Assembly (NCBI RefSeq): GCF_954871325.1 | Contig: NC_088775.1 | Location: 38,417,561-38,481,560, forward strand | Direction of reading: 5' to 3' | Source of the DNA: Gordionus sp. m RMFG-2023 | Taxonomy: Eukaryota; Nematomorpha; Gordioida; Chordodea; Parachordodidae | DNA length: 64,000 nt | Made by a program: the position numbers and the translations under genes | Shown: positions 1 through 11,600 of the stretch, piece by piece | Layout of the letters: each line of letters begins with the position of its first letter | Position numbering within the stretch: position 1 is the first letter of the stretch | Notes under the pieces: generated by a model | The model's database searches: none | What the model saw: the letters and a program-made list of their open reading frames with translations, nothing else | What the model was told of the DNA's origin: nothing

Positions 1-1300
1 GAAGATCGAATATTTAGTAAGTGGTCGGTTTTGAGCTCGCCATTCGGTCAAATCATAATATTTTCAAAATGTTTTTTAGGATAATGTTTAACACCTAAAT
101 ATACTCCTATAAACCAAAAATGAAGAGATTTTCTATGTATAACGCCAGCAAGACAGTATTTCGGTTTCAAATCGGTTATCGGTCAAATCACGATATTTTA
201 AAAATATTTTTTGGGATAATGATTTGCACGTATTTATAGATATATTAACCAAAAATGAACATTTTCCAAATAATATTACTACCAAATTTGGAAGATCGAA
301 TATTTAGTAAGTGGTCGGTTTTGAGCTCGCCATTCGGTCAAATCATAATATTTTCAAAATGTTTTTTAGGATAATGTTTAACACCTAAATATACTCCTAT
401 AAACCAAAAATGAAGAGATTTTCTATGTATAACGCCAGCAAGACAGTATTTCGGTTTCAAATCGGTTATCGGTCAAATCACGATATTTTTAAAATATTTT
501 TTGGGATAATGATTTGCACGTATTTATAGATATATTAACCAAAAATGAACATTTTCCAAATAATATTACTACCAAATTTGGAAGATCGAATATTTAGTAA
601 GTGGTCGGTTTTGAGCTCGCCATTCGGTCAAATCATAATATTTTCAAAATGTTTTTTAGGATAATGTTTAACACCTAAATATACACCTATAAACCAAAAA
701 TGAAGAGATTTTCTATGTATAACGCCAGCAAGACAGTATTTCGGTTTCAAATCGGTTATCGGTCAAATCACGATATTTTTAAAATATTTTTTGGGATAAT
801 GATTTGCACGTATTTATAGATATATTAACCAAAAATGAACATTTTCCAAAAAATATTACTACCAAATTTGGAAGATCGAATATTTAGTAAGTGGTCGGTT
901 TTGAGCTCGCCATTCGGTCAAATCATAATATTTTCAAAATGTTTTTTAGGATAATGTTTAACACCTAAATATACTCCTATAAACCAAAAATGAAGAGATT
1001 TTCTATGTATAACGCCAGCAAGACAGTATTTCGGTTTCAAATCGGTTATCGGTCAAATCACGATATTTTTAAAATATTTTTTGGGATAATGATTTGCACG
1101 TATTTATAGATATATTAACCAAAAATGAACATTTTCCAAATAATATTACTACCAAATTTGGAAGATCGAATATTTAGTAAGTGGTCGGTTTTGAGCTCGC
1201 CATTCGGTCAAATCATAATATTTTCAAAATGTTTTTTAGGATAATGTTTAACACCTAAATATACAAGTATAAACCAAAAATGAAGAGATTTTGATCAATA
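1..1300. repeat. 290-base dimeric satellite array, 4.5 units, open at left edge
   Basis: The block starting GAAGATCGAATATTTAG recurs at 1, 291, 581, 871 and 1161, exactly 290 bases apart with almost no differences, and breaks off near 1295. Each unit is itself two diverged halves. The half starting near 26 and the half starting near 162 share CGGTCAAATCA, a TTTTTT(A/G)GGATAATG block and AACCAAAAATGAA in the same order, offset by about 135 bases. This is therefore a higher-order repeat of two related monomers, homogenised at the dimer level. Its start lies outside the window. Confidence 0.97.
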
Positions 1301-1720
1301 ACGCCAGCAATATGTTCCTTACAAACTTTCTACTATTTTTCGCTTCTAAACCTACTCATTAATTAATTCTCAAAGAAACCTCTATTTTTAAATTTTTTTT
1401 TAGGTTTTTCACATGTATTTACACCCAAATACAAAAAAAGCGCTATCCAATATTTATTCTGGTTACCTAAGAATATATTTTCATATTTATGTATTTAACG
1501 CCCTCTTATGGATATAAATTTGTTAAATTTTGTAATTGAAAAATAAAATATAAATTGTAATAAGCTAGTAAATATATTTTTTTTCCAATAAAATTAAGTA
1601 AAATTAGAATTTTAAATTATTTGATATTTATTATCAATTTGTTAATTAATTAAAAATTTATTTATGTAAAATAAATAAAATGTTTTTGAAAAATTTTTTT
1701 TTAAAGATATTATATCATCA
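1301..1720. other. AT-rich spacer, no gene seen
   Basis: Low-complexity AT-rich sequence between the satellite and a short tandem repeat. I see no open frame, terminal repeat or RNA gene. Confidence 0.6.
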
Positions 1721-1800
1721 AATTATGATTAATTATGATTAATTATGATTAATTGCTTTTTAGCAAGACAGTTTAGCAAGACAGTTTAGCAAGACAGTAT
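1721..1800. repeat. Two short tandem repeats, one sharing a satellite word
   Basis: AATTATGATT is repeated three times with a 10-base period (1721-1754), then TAGCAAGACAGTT three times with a 13-base period (1761-1799). The second unit contains AGCAAGACAGT, which also occurs once in every satellite dimer (for example near 147). It may be a small amplified piece of the satellite; this is inference. Confidence 0.8.
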
Positions 1801-1904
1801 TTAGTCATACCAGTGTATAAATTACTTGAACTTTTCTCAAAACCTATTTCTAGAATTTTTAAATATATCTTAAAATAGTTACAGGTTCTGGTTCCTGTTT
1901 CTAG

Positions 1905-1995
1905 ATATATCCCAGTCCCAAAAACCTCTGAGCAAGATGTCATTATTTATGTTGAAAGACGAATAGGATTTGATGCAAGAGATATCCCAAGATAA
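1905..1995 (+). CDS. Possible terminal exon of an unidentified host gene
   Basis: A pyrimidine-rich acceptor (GGTTCCTGTTTCTAG, ending 1904) is followed by an open stretch of 29 codons ending in TAA at 1993-1995. It encodes YIPVPKTSEQDVIIYV then ERRIGFDARDIPR. Base composition is richer in G+C and less repetitive than the surroundings, as in the proven TMEM33 exons further right. I do not recognise the protein and found no upstream partner exon between the satellite and this point. It could be a decayed gene end or chance. Confidence 0.25.
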
Positions 1996-3545
1996 CTCAC
2001 CATTCCTATAGTTTATTACAGGAGGTAAGAAGTCTGATCGGCTCAGGAAGGTTAAAAATGTTTCGGTTGATTTTAAGGTGCGGATTTATGTAATGTTGCA
2101 TTTAGTGTACCTGAGATAATTGCTTCTAGGTCTATAAGGCAGTAAGGAATAGCGATTTGAAAAAGCTTACAACTGTAATGGGTAACATTCTTGTAATTTA
2201 TCGATGAGGTGGCTTAATTTATTTTTTTGGTAAGGTTTAAGTGTCTCTGGAAATGTTTGTTATTCCTTAAAATTCGTTCATTTACATCAAATTTTTTCAT
2301 TATTTAAGGAAATTTTTTATCTTTTTTTTAAAGAAGCCTCAAAAATGGATATCCGTAAAATATTGAAAAGTCCTCCCTTGGATAACATTCAGCAATTTAC
2401 GTATAAACATTTGCATAAAATGGTAACTTGATTCATTGCTAAATAATAACTGAATACTCCCCAGCTAATATTTTAAATGATTGCATATTACGAATTTGCA
2501 TATGTGTTTTGAGATGGGGGGAAAAAATCGTTTATATTAAAATCTAGTCTTTTTGGATGTTTACTTATTTTAGAAAAGCTTTAAACAGCTTTAAAACTAG
2601 AACACCCTATTTTGGTTGTTTTAAGTATTTGGTGGTATTGTTATTTTTCATATTTATTTTCTCTTTTTTTTGTAGTTTTGATTTTGTTATTTTCGTATTT
2701 TTGCATAACCGGATAAACAGCTTATCTAGCAATATATCGAGCTAGCACATCCTCAAGACTTGAAGCCTCCGCTTTTTTTTGGTTTTTTTAAAGTTTGGTT
2801 TATTTTTTTTTTATAAAATATTTGAAAATGGAATTGGATCGGTCTAGATAAACTAAATAATTATATTCGTAGACCTTTTTTTATATGGGGGGGGGGGGGG
2901 GGGTGGGGTTAAAAATGTCTAAAATAGAGTAAATTACGGTATTCATAATTTTGAGACAATTATTATATTTAAAAGATTTTATAAAATCAATTTGTAAAAT
3001 CTATTAAAAAATAAATTGTTTCAAAATAAATTTATTTTGTTCTTTCTCGACGTTTTTTTACTTTAATTTAAAATTTTATTGTTAAAATACCATATATATT
3101 CCCATATATAAATAATTAAAATTAATTCCTAAGGAAGGTGGGAGGGGGTAAAGAGCAAAAGCTCAGTTGACCCACACATTACGACATTTATATTGATATA
3201 GGTAATAATCATTATGTACCATAGAAAAATAATGTGAAATTAAAGCGTACCCGCAACTATTTTAGACTGGTGTTTGGGAAAGGATCTCAATTTTGAGATA
3301 TGATTATTGATATGTAACAAAAATTTAGTAGGTACTCTATCGACTTTATTAAATAAACCATAGCAATCGTCACAATAAACCAAGAATTTTCATATCTTGT
3401 TCTTGATTTTTTCCCGTAAGAATGTAATTTAGAGATTTGCAAATAACGGGATTTTGACCTGGCCTTTATTCAAAAATACTTTTAGGCAAGCCGCATAAGG
3501 CTTATATTTTTAAATATGATATTACTCACACCTGTGTAATATATA
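1996..3545. other. Gene-free AT-rich region with a 17-base poly-G tract
   Basis: No gene is supported here. An open frame at 2557-2745 is phenylalanine-rich translation of T-runs. A run of 17 G lies at 2887-2903, followed by TGGGG. Confidence 0.6.
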
Positions 3546-3547
3546 TA

Positions 3548-4104
3548 CAGTTAAACCGTTTAATTGTATGTCGCTTAAGTCCAAACACTTTTAAAATTTT
3601 GATAAAAATTACTATAGCATAATGTTTTACGAATCGGTAAATTGCGAAATATCTGATAATTGAGAAATTTTTCAGGCCTCATTTACATGACAATAACGTT
3701 AATTTAATCGGATAAGTGTAAAAATAAAAAAAATTTAACGAAAAATTCGCGATTTTTTTTACATGATCTGCACCTTTAACTTTTTAAAAAGGCAATTTTA
3801 TTCTATATTATAATCATGTTGAAATTATTTTTAGAATTAAACATCATTCCAAACGGTAACTCTTAAGGAAAAGAAGGAAATCATTGATAAATTAACCACT
3901 ACTTCAAAAACACAATTAGCGCTAAATTATAAATGTCATGTTTCCACAATTTACAGATTGAAAGCTAATAAAGCAAGTATATGCTCACAATTTCTAAGGA
4001 ATAAACCCTTTGCAACTAAAAGAGTTAGATTGAGTTGTTACTCGAAGACAGAAGCACCTTTATTGGTTTGGTTTACTCAAATGATTATTCTAGCTGTCAT
4101 GTAA
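3548..4104 (+). mobile_element. Tigger/pogo-like DNA transposon, 5' fragment
   Basis: The terminus CAGTTAAACCGTTTAA begins right after a TA dinucleotide (3546-3547), the usual target of this superfamily. Downstream, 3841-4104 encodes a CENP-B-type N-terminal helix-turn-helix: TLKEKKEIIDKL, then SKTQLALNYKCHVSTIYRL, then a piece like the second DNA-binding domain (APLLVWFTQM), ending in TAA. No DDE catalytic region and no matching 3' terminus was found before the next element, so the copy is truncated and non-functional. Assignment to Tigger/jerky-like pogo elements rests on the HTH pattern and the terminus. Confidence 0.65.
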
Positions 4105-4314
4105 TGCTGGATGATCAAGACATTTGTAATCATTGGAAGGTTTAATTACTTCAAAAAATTTAATTAATTTTATTTTTATAGAAGGTTATGAAAGCTTTGA
4201 GAATAACGAAGGGAATCTTGAGATATCTGATCATATTATTTTACTTTTCGTGAATATGCTCATGATAATCTAAGAGATCCTCGTGATTAAATAAATCTCT
4301 ACTAGCGACACTTG

Positions 4315-4545
4315 GGGAGGCGAGCAGGAAAAATTAGAAGAGCCCCTCAAAATTTGAATTTTTTTTACCGCAATAAAAAGATGATTTTGGATAGTTAGCG
4401 AAACTAAAAAAAAGATAATTTTGGATAATGTCAGCTAAAAAACAAAGGTAATTTCAGATAATGTTAACTAAAAAATGGTAATTTTGATAATAATTTAAAA
4501 AGTTTTTTGAGCCCCCTGAGATTGTAAAGACTAGTGACGCCCCTG
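4315..4545. mobile_element. hAT-like MITE 3' end with internal 40-base repeats
   Basis: The right end reads CTAGTGACGCCCCTG (4531-4545), the reverse complement of the terminus CAGTGGCGTCACTAG of the complete MITE at 21577. The inside (about 4378-4490) repeats a unit of about 40 bases around GATAATTTTGGATAATG four times with decay. The matching left terminus is not clear; CTAGCGACAC near 4288 is in the wrong orientation to be it. Confidence 0.5.
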
Positions 4546-5876
4546 AAAATCTCCATATTTTACTTTAGTTTCAAATATTTATTGAAAGTTCTTATTGCAT
4601 TCAGTTTTGTGATTTTTAATTCGTTCTTGCAGCTACAATTGTTTCCCACGGTTACGCTAAGGAATTTGATTTAAGTCACTGTTTTGTTTAAAAATGTATA
4701 TTTTGTTTTGCTATTTAAATATAAATTGTTTGTATATAAATTTAGTTTAAGCCTTGTATAGTAATTGATTATTTTTTTTCTTATTATTATATTGAGTAGT
4801 GAATGTATATTTTATTTGGGATTTAAATACAAGATTTTACGGTCACCACTTTGATTTTTGTTTGTCTATCATTAAACTTACAATTCTTGATGCTTATGGT
4901 ATGGGATGGAGAGAATTACGGTTTTGTTGAAATTTACATCCAATCCGACTCTATGGCAGACTATTGAGTGTATTGAGAAGGTTTTGCTTATCCTCGAGAT
5001 TTTTTATTACTAAAACTAAATCATTCTAGATTTGTCAGGTTATTTAATAAAAATGTTTAACTCTAACCCAATGATATATCAACCTTTAATGATTCCTAAC
5101 TCATATCTCTATAACTTTTGATCATGCTTTATACTTCAGTTGCTACTTTAGTTTTAAATATATTTTATCTAATTTTAAAAATTTCCATCCGTTGAACATT
5201 TATTGAGTTTAGATATTGTCATTGCATATATTGAAGGGGGGGGGTCAAGATAAAAAAATTATTCGCCTAATATGATATTTACGAGAGCAGGCAAATTTAC
5301 GATGGGGTTAAAAATTTTACACTAGCTCGTCTTTTGGATACACCCCTCACACTCACATACCCCCTCTATTAAAATTTTTGTTAAAATAATATTATCTAAG
5401 CCTCGAGATTTGGTAAATTAACATACAAACCTATCTACCAACTAGAGCAAAATCTCCAGGATTCAATAGAATTATTTTGGCTAAGATCGTAATCAGGCAA
5501 TTCTTCAAAATCGACCTCAACATTAAGACCCAGCTTAAAGATTTTCATGAAATAAAAAATATGTGTAAATATTTTTTTTATTCATACTGTAATTTTTTGT
5601 TTTTATAGATATTTATAATATTAGCTCCTTTTCTCTTATAATATTTTCAATAAGCATTGTATAACAAATTTTTTATTTTTTTATCAATGTTAGTCGATGA
5701 CGTAAAGCACTAGAATAATATAAAACTTTTTATATTCATTAATCCTTTTATAGCACCGACCAAGACTATTAAAGGTAAACACTTTTAATTAAGTAATTAT
5801 ATATTATATTTTCATTGTTATATAATTTAATATCAAGCCTGATGAAATAAAATATATATCACAAAAAATAGAGTTC
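4546..5876. other. Intergenic region upstream of LIPT2
   Basis: AT-rich, with a 9-base G run at 5236-5244. A possible non-coding 5' exon of LIPT2 ends near 5773 (ACTATTAAAG followed by GTAAAC), with an acceptor AAAAAATAG just before AGTTCATG; this is weak. No other gene seen. Confidence 0.4.
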
Positions 5877-6875
5877 ATGAGGGATATATATATAAAGTTA
5901 TGGAAAGTAGGTAGATCTTCATACAAAAATGGATTGGATTTACAAGATAAAGCTAAAGAAATTTTGGAAATGGAACACTCTATAAATTCTAAATTTGGTG
6001 GCATTTTAATATTACTTGAACATTATCCTGTTTATACAGTTGGTATTAGAAAATATAAATCTCAGATAAATCAAAGGCACACATCAAAATTTATAGTTAA
6101 TAAAGATAAACTCATATCATTGGGTGCAGAATATTTTGAAACAAATAGAGGTGGACTAATTACATTTCATGGTCCTGGACAATTGGTAGCATATCCAATA
6201 TTTAATCTTAGAAAAATATTTGGTCATAAATTCATTCAAAATTTTGAAACAAAAAATATTACAAATTTAAATCCAAATGAATCACACAACACAGATGTTA
6301 ATTTTATCAAAAGATTTGTGGAATTAATGATAAATACTATGACAATGACTTGCCATTCATTAGGAATTAAAAGTATTTTTAGTAAAATAACTCCCTCTAC
6401 CTTAACTGGATCTTGGCATATAGCTCCAAATAATGATTTTATAAATATAGCTAGCCATAGCATTGATGATATAAAGTTTAATATGAAAAATTATGATGAA
6501 AAAACTTTTATATCACCTAAAAATCAAGGAGTAATTAATTACAATGAAGAATTAGTATCTAAATATTTTTTAGAACTAAAACCTGAAAAAGTAGGTGCTA
6601 TAGGAGTGAGGTTTTCCAATTACATAACTAGTCATGGAATAGCTCTAAATTGTAATGTTGATCTCAGTTGGTATGATCATATAGATCCATGTGGATTAAA
6701 ACAACTTGCTAACTCTAAAATATATTTGACAGATGATGGTCATTCAAATAAATTTGATTGTCAATATGTAACTTCATTATCTCAAATATCGGGAAATATT
6801 ATATCAGTTGAAAAGACTATACCATATTTTTTGGCAGCAATGAAACAAAACTTCGATGTTTTTGTCGAAGGTTAA
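5877..6875 (+). CDS. LIPT2: Lipoyl(octanoyl) transferase, LIPT2/LipB family
   Basis: This 332-residue protein moves the octanoyl group from acyl carrier protein to lipoyl-domain proteins such as glycine-cleavage H protein, the first step of mitochondrial lipoate synthesis. The family core is clear: LLEHYPVYTVGIR (46-58), RGGLITFHGPGQLVAYP (91-107), KVGAIGVR with catalytic Lys238, ITSHGIALNCNVDL (250-263) and HIDPCGL with the acyl-accepting Cys272. The start MRDIYIKLWKVGRSSYKNGL matches the usual N-terminus, so the ATG is probably correct and the gene is a single exon. It is about 100 residues longer than human LIPT2. The extra length sits in three inserts, about 122-142, 181-236 and 275-296, in frame and AT-rich, most likely surface loops. 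No break is seen. TMEM33 starts 1.65 kb downstream on the same strand. Confidence 0.95.
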   Translation: MRDIYIKLWKVGRSSYKNGLDLQDKAKEILEMEHSINSKFGGILILLEHYPVYTVGIRKYKSQINQRHTSKFIVNKDKLISLGAEYFETNRGGLITFHGPGQLVAYPIFNLRKIFGHKFIQNFETKNITNLNPNESHNTDVNFIKRFVELMINTMTMTCHSLGIKSIFSKITPSTLTGSWHIAPNNDFINIASHSIDDIKFNMKNYDEKTFISPKNQGVINYNEELVSKYFLELKPEKVGAIGVRFSNYITSHGIALNCNVDLSWYDHIDPCGLKQLANSKIYLTDDGHSNKFDCQYVTSLSQISGNIISVEKTIPYFLAAMKQNFDVFVEG

Positions 6876-8527
6876 CTTGATAAATTAATTGTTAAAATTT
6901 AAAAAGCCATATTACAATTATTAAATAATGATTTATATATCAAATTTAACCCAAATCAAACATTTTTTTCCTCCATTATCTATAATTTTAGACATGTATA
7001 CTTTTTTACTTTTATATATTAATTATAGAACAATTATTTGAATAAATTTTATTGTGTAGATTTTATTCCTATTTGTTTGGTAAACTATCATATCAAAAGT
7101 AAATATTTAAGCAAAATCATAGTTTTAAGTCTCATGTAAATAATTTTGTAATATATATCTGAACTTCCACCTTCTATATCATAATGTTTGTATCACAAAA
7201 TCAAATCCTTTGATAATCATAGTACAAAATATGTACCTTTTTTTATGTTTATTTGTAATAATTTGTATGTTATAAATAGTGAAAGTCAAAGATCTATACT
7301 GATCTAAAATAAAAAAAGACCAGGTCATAAACCAAAATTAAAAAGCTGATATAAAAAAACTGAACAGTATTACAACCTTCATTTAGGCTTGGATCCAAAA
7401 AAAAATCAGGAACTATTAAATATTTTATTTTAACTTTTTTTGTTTTGCTCTTATTATTTTTGGGTTCTTTTTAATTAAATTAAAGAATTGACTTTAATTT
7501 TAATAAAATAACATTTTTATTTTTACTATTGTTTTTTTACAACATTTATTGATTTTTAATGCACTTCTCTTTTGCTATACTTCTTTTTTTTAAAGTGCAT
7601 CTATCATATTTTTGCATTTATTCCCTACTATGCCATCATTAAATGGCTATATTTTGTGGAGTTAGTAGTTACTGGTTAATACATTTTTTAGGTGTTTTAA
7701 ATAGCAGAACAAAAAATTTTAAGTGGTCAAGAAAAGATAAGTGGTGTTTATTAATAAGAAAATATTTAAGTCATTTCAATTTCATTTTGACAAAGAAATA
7801 ATTAAAATAAGACATTTATTATTATTCCTATTTCAATTTAATTTAAAAATATTTAGTATTATAAAATGAATATCTTAAATTCATTTTTATTAATATAATT
7901 ACAAAACATTTATTATTAAAGAATATACTAGAAATCTAAAGTTTAAATATATGACATTTAAAATTTGGGCTGATGCTTTGATTCATCCATAACACACCTC
8001 AGAGAAAATTCTTAAACTTTAAAATATACATTTTATTTCTAATGATGAGCTAGAAATGCTCTTCAGAATATAAATTGATAATGGCCAAATAGTTTTCTGA
8101 TGAAATTTTACTTAAAATTCCAAATTATAAAAAGTATTATAATGAAATCATAAATTTTTTAGAAAATAATTTTATTTTAAAAGAAGTCTTCATTCTTTGC
8201 TAAAAAAAAATTGGCAGGAAAAAGATATTTTTTTAAAACTGGTTGGTTACTAGGGGTGTGTAGGAAAATTTTGTAATTAACTGTCAAAATGTATAAATTT
8301 TATGTTGAAAGAAATAAATAATTAAAATATCTTGTGACTTGGAGGCATATTTTTTTGAAAAAAAACTGTTATAAAGGGTTAAAGCATTAAAATTTGTATA
8401 AAAAGATCTATATTATCTATAAGTTGATAACTTGATTATTATTTAATATGGAGGGCTTGAGGATTTCTTTGGATTGTCTTTTATTAAATAAATTTTTTTT
8501 TTACAAAAAAAGGTATTATTGTTTTAA
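6876..8527. other. Intergenic region between LIPT2 and TMEM33
   Basis: AT-rich, no gene or clear repeat. It should contain the LIPT2 3' UTR and the TMEM33 promoter and 5' UTR, but no promoter motif can be singled out. Confidence 0.5.
7041..7046 (+). terminator. Possible LIPT2 polyadenylation signal
   Basis: AATAAA 166 bases after the LIPT2 stop, followed by a T-rich and GT-containing stretch (TTTTATTGTGTAG). In sequence this AT-rich the hexamer can arise by chance. Confidence 0.3.
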
Positions 8528-8653
8528 ATGGCCCCTCATCCTGAAGACATGTCTACAAACGATAGCTCATTCCCATCAGGGGACAGCCATGCTAACACCA
8601 CGTCTCATACCACAGAATCTGCACCTACTTCTGCTGGTTCAAGCTCTTGGGGG
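8528..8653 (+). CDS. TMEM33: TMEM33 exon 1
   Basis: Encodes residues 1-42 from MAPHPEDMSTND to SSSWG, Ser/Thr-rich and hydrophilic. It is markedly richer in G+C than its surroundings. The donor is GTACAA after GGG (phase 0). Intron 1 (8654-9712, 1059 bases) is AT-rich with no recognised element. Confidence 0.8.
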
Positions 8654-11600
8654 GTACAATTAAAAAAAATTAAATGAAAATGGTTGCTTAGGATTAAGTT
8701 AAATTTGATATTTACAAGATAAAAAATTTTAAGCTCGATTGACATTTGAATGATTAAATTTAATAGTGAAATTTTATTTAAAATTAGACAGGTTTGGCCA
8801 AATTTTCCGATTAATTGAGAATAAAATAAAATAATCTTCAAAGATTTTTGATATTGGAGAAGTTTTTTAAGAAAATTAGAATTCTCAAATTATTGTTCAA
8901 ATTTCACTTAAAATTCTTTAAAAAAATTTTTTGATCCTTTTAATTTTGTGATATAAGATTTTTTTGAAACTCTGAAAATCATATATACAATAACTTAGCT
9001 GCAAGTTGACCTAACTCAAACTTAGAATTTATTTTTTAAAATTGGCCTAAAATTTTAATAAAAAATAGTAGATTTAAAAATAAATATAAAAAATTTGGGT
9101 TGGGTTCACGTTAAAAAAAATAAATTTGCAGAGGAATGTAAATTTTAAAAATTGAAAATAATTTTTCTCTTATTTAATTACAATTTAGAACTTCTCTGGG
9201 ATTTGGACAAAACAATCCGGGATTTTTATTTTATTAATTTAATGTTGGAAAATCACCCTGACTTTAGAGAACTCAAAAAAATGGCCTTGCCAAATTTTTA
9301 TCCTAACAAATTCATCACAGTTTTAAGTTGAGGCTCAACTTAGACATTTGAGTCGATTTATTAGGCTCAAAGCTTGGCTAATCCATATTTGAGTTGACCA
9401 AAGTTACATAGTTTAATTTAATTTAACAAAACTATACTAAACTTTATAAAAATGGTTTATAATTTACAACTTTTAAATAAAAATTTCGGGCAGGGTATGT
9501 GTAGAAAAAACATTGAATTTGCAGCTAAGTCTCGATTTTTATAATTAAATCCTCCAAATGAGTCAGGGCATTTGCCTCGATCCAACAGCTAATTAACAGT
9601 GTTTTCATAGCAGCAATAAAAGAAAACAATGTTGAGATATTTGAGCAATTGAAAGAGATAAATGTGATTACATACAATTTATATTTTTAAAAATTTAACC
9701 TATTTTTTTTAGCAATTTTTGGTGGTTGAAAGGATAAACATTATTTTATGGATTTTACGGCTCATAACACTCGTATCTGGTTTCTTTTTCCTTTTCCCCT
9801 TAATTGGGTTTGTATATAATTACGTTTCGATTTTATCTTGCAAATGCAATCAAAACAAATCACATGGGTCATTCCATATCAAATCAATCACTTTACAACC
9901 CGACCATCTCAGATTTTGCGAAAATTTGGTATATAAGTTAATGAAGTGTTGTAATTGACGAATCCAAAATATTAACCTCTTAACTCCACAAGTACCAGAG
10001 ATATAGGGTCTCAAGTGGCTCTGCTTGGTCATTTTTCGAAAAAAAAGAATTTTTTTAAAATTGGGATAACTTTAATATTAGATGCACTATATATATTATA
10101 TATCTATCATGGCTCATATAGCCCTAAGTAAACTCTTCCACGTATAAGTAAATGAATTTTTAATTTATAATCCAAATTTTAAATATTTTATAGAGTACCA
10201 CGAACTAATCATATAAAAATTTTCAGGTTTCTTAAAATAAAAATACCACTAGATGGCGTAAATAATTTTAAATAGCTCAAAACTTATTTTTTGTAATCGG
10301 CTAATTTTAGCCGACTACAAAACGGCTTAGCCGAGATTTTAGGTGGAAAAATCGGCTAAGCCTAATTAGGTAAAGCCTAAAAATTGGCTAAAATAAATTA
10401 GTCAAAATTCTGCATCGATGCTTAGCATTAATTATTATTTATTTATTTTAGTAAAATAATTTATTTTATTTATATTTAATGTAAATATTTTATTATTATC
10501 AACAAATAAACATGATATGATTTAATATTTTTTATTTATATTATTATATTTTGAAATGAAAATAAATTTATTTATTTGATGTTTTTTAATAAAAAAAATA
10601 ATATGCTGCTATATTGTAAAAATGTAATATTCTTTTTAATATAATTTATTAGTGATTTTCACAATCTCCTTTGTAAATGCATCTTTTATTGAGGAATTAT
10701 ATTGGAAATTTTATTAGATAAATAAACAACTTTTAGGTGAAATCTTTTATCATTTTTTTAAAATTATCTATTTATTATTAAATGAGGTGGATTTTATGAA
10801 ACTTTTTTGATGTTATTTTATATGATCTTTTTAAGGATAATATTTTAATGTGACAATTGTCATAATCGTTCTTTTATAAGTTTTTTGAATTTTTTTGAAG
10901 AAAATAGGTTAAAATAAGTATTAATAACATGTGTAAATATAAATTTAGTGAAGATGTACCTATGAAAAGTGACAATTGTCATAATCGTTATTTTATAAGT
11001 TTTTTGAATTTTTTTGAAGAAAATAGGTTAAAATAAGTATTAATAACATGTGTAAATATAAATTTAGTAATGAAAAGTGACAATTGTCATAATCGTTATT
11101 TTTAAAGTTTTTTGAATTTTTTTGACGACAATATGTTAAAATAAGTATTAATAACATGTTTAAATAAAAATTTAGTTAAGATGTACCATAGAAAATTGAC
11201 AATTGTCATAATCGTTATTTTATAAGTTTTTTGAATTTTTTTGAAGAAAATATGTTAAAATAAGTATTAAAAACATGTTTAAATAAAAATTTAGTGAAGA
11301 TGTACCATAGAAATTTTATAAGTTTTTTGAATTTTTTTGAAGAAAATATGTTAAAATAAGTATTAATAACATGTGTAAATATAAATTTAGTGAAGATGTA
11401 CCAATGAAAAATCACAATTGTCATAATCGTTATTTTTAAAGTTTTTTGAATTTTTTTGACGAAAATATTTTAAAATAAGTATTCATAACATGTTTAAATA
11501 AAAATTTAGTGAAGATGTACTCTAGATAAGCGACAATTGTCATAATCGTTATTTTTAAATTTACACATGTTATTAATATTTATTTTGTTGTCAAAAAAAT

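Noticed and set aside
1-1300. CRISPR-like regular repeat
   Set aside because: Units are contiguous 290-base copies without unique spacers, in a eukaryotic context; it is a satellite.
2557-2745. 62-codon open frame
   Set aside because: Phe-rich translation of T-runs, no domain or splice context.
8448-8663. Open frame of 71 codons on the plus strand
   Set aside because: It is the wrong frame over TMEM33 exon 1; the frame starting at 8528 gives the family-consistent join. The minus-strand frame at 8605-8841 is likewise a shadow.
9611-9663. Possible extra TMEM33 exon (acceptor TTTTCATAG, reading AAIKENNVEIFEQLKEIN, donor GTGATT)
   Set aside because: Exon 1 already ends in phase 0 and joins exon 2 in frame with the expected alignment; no family member has this segment.
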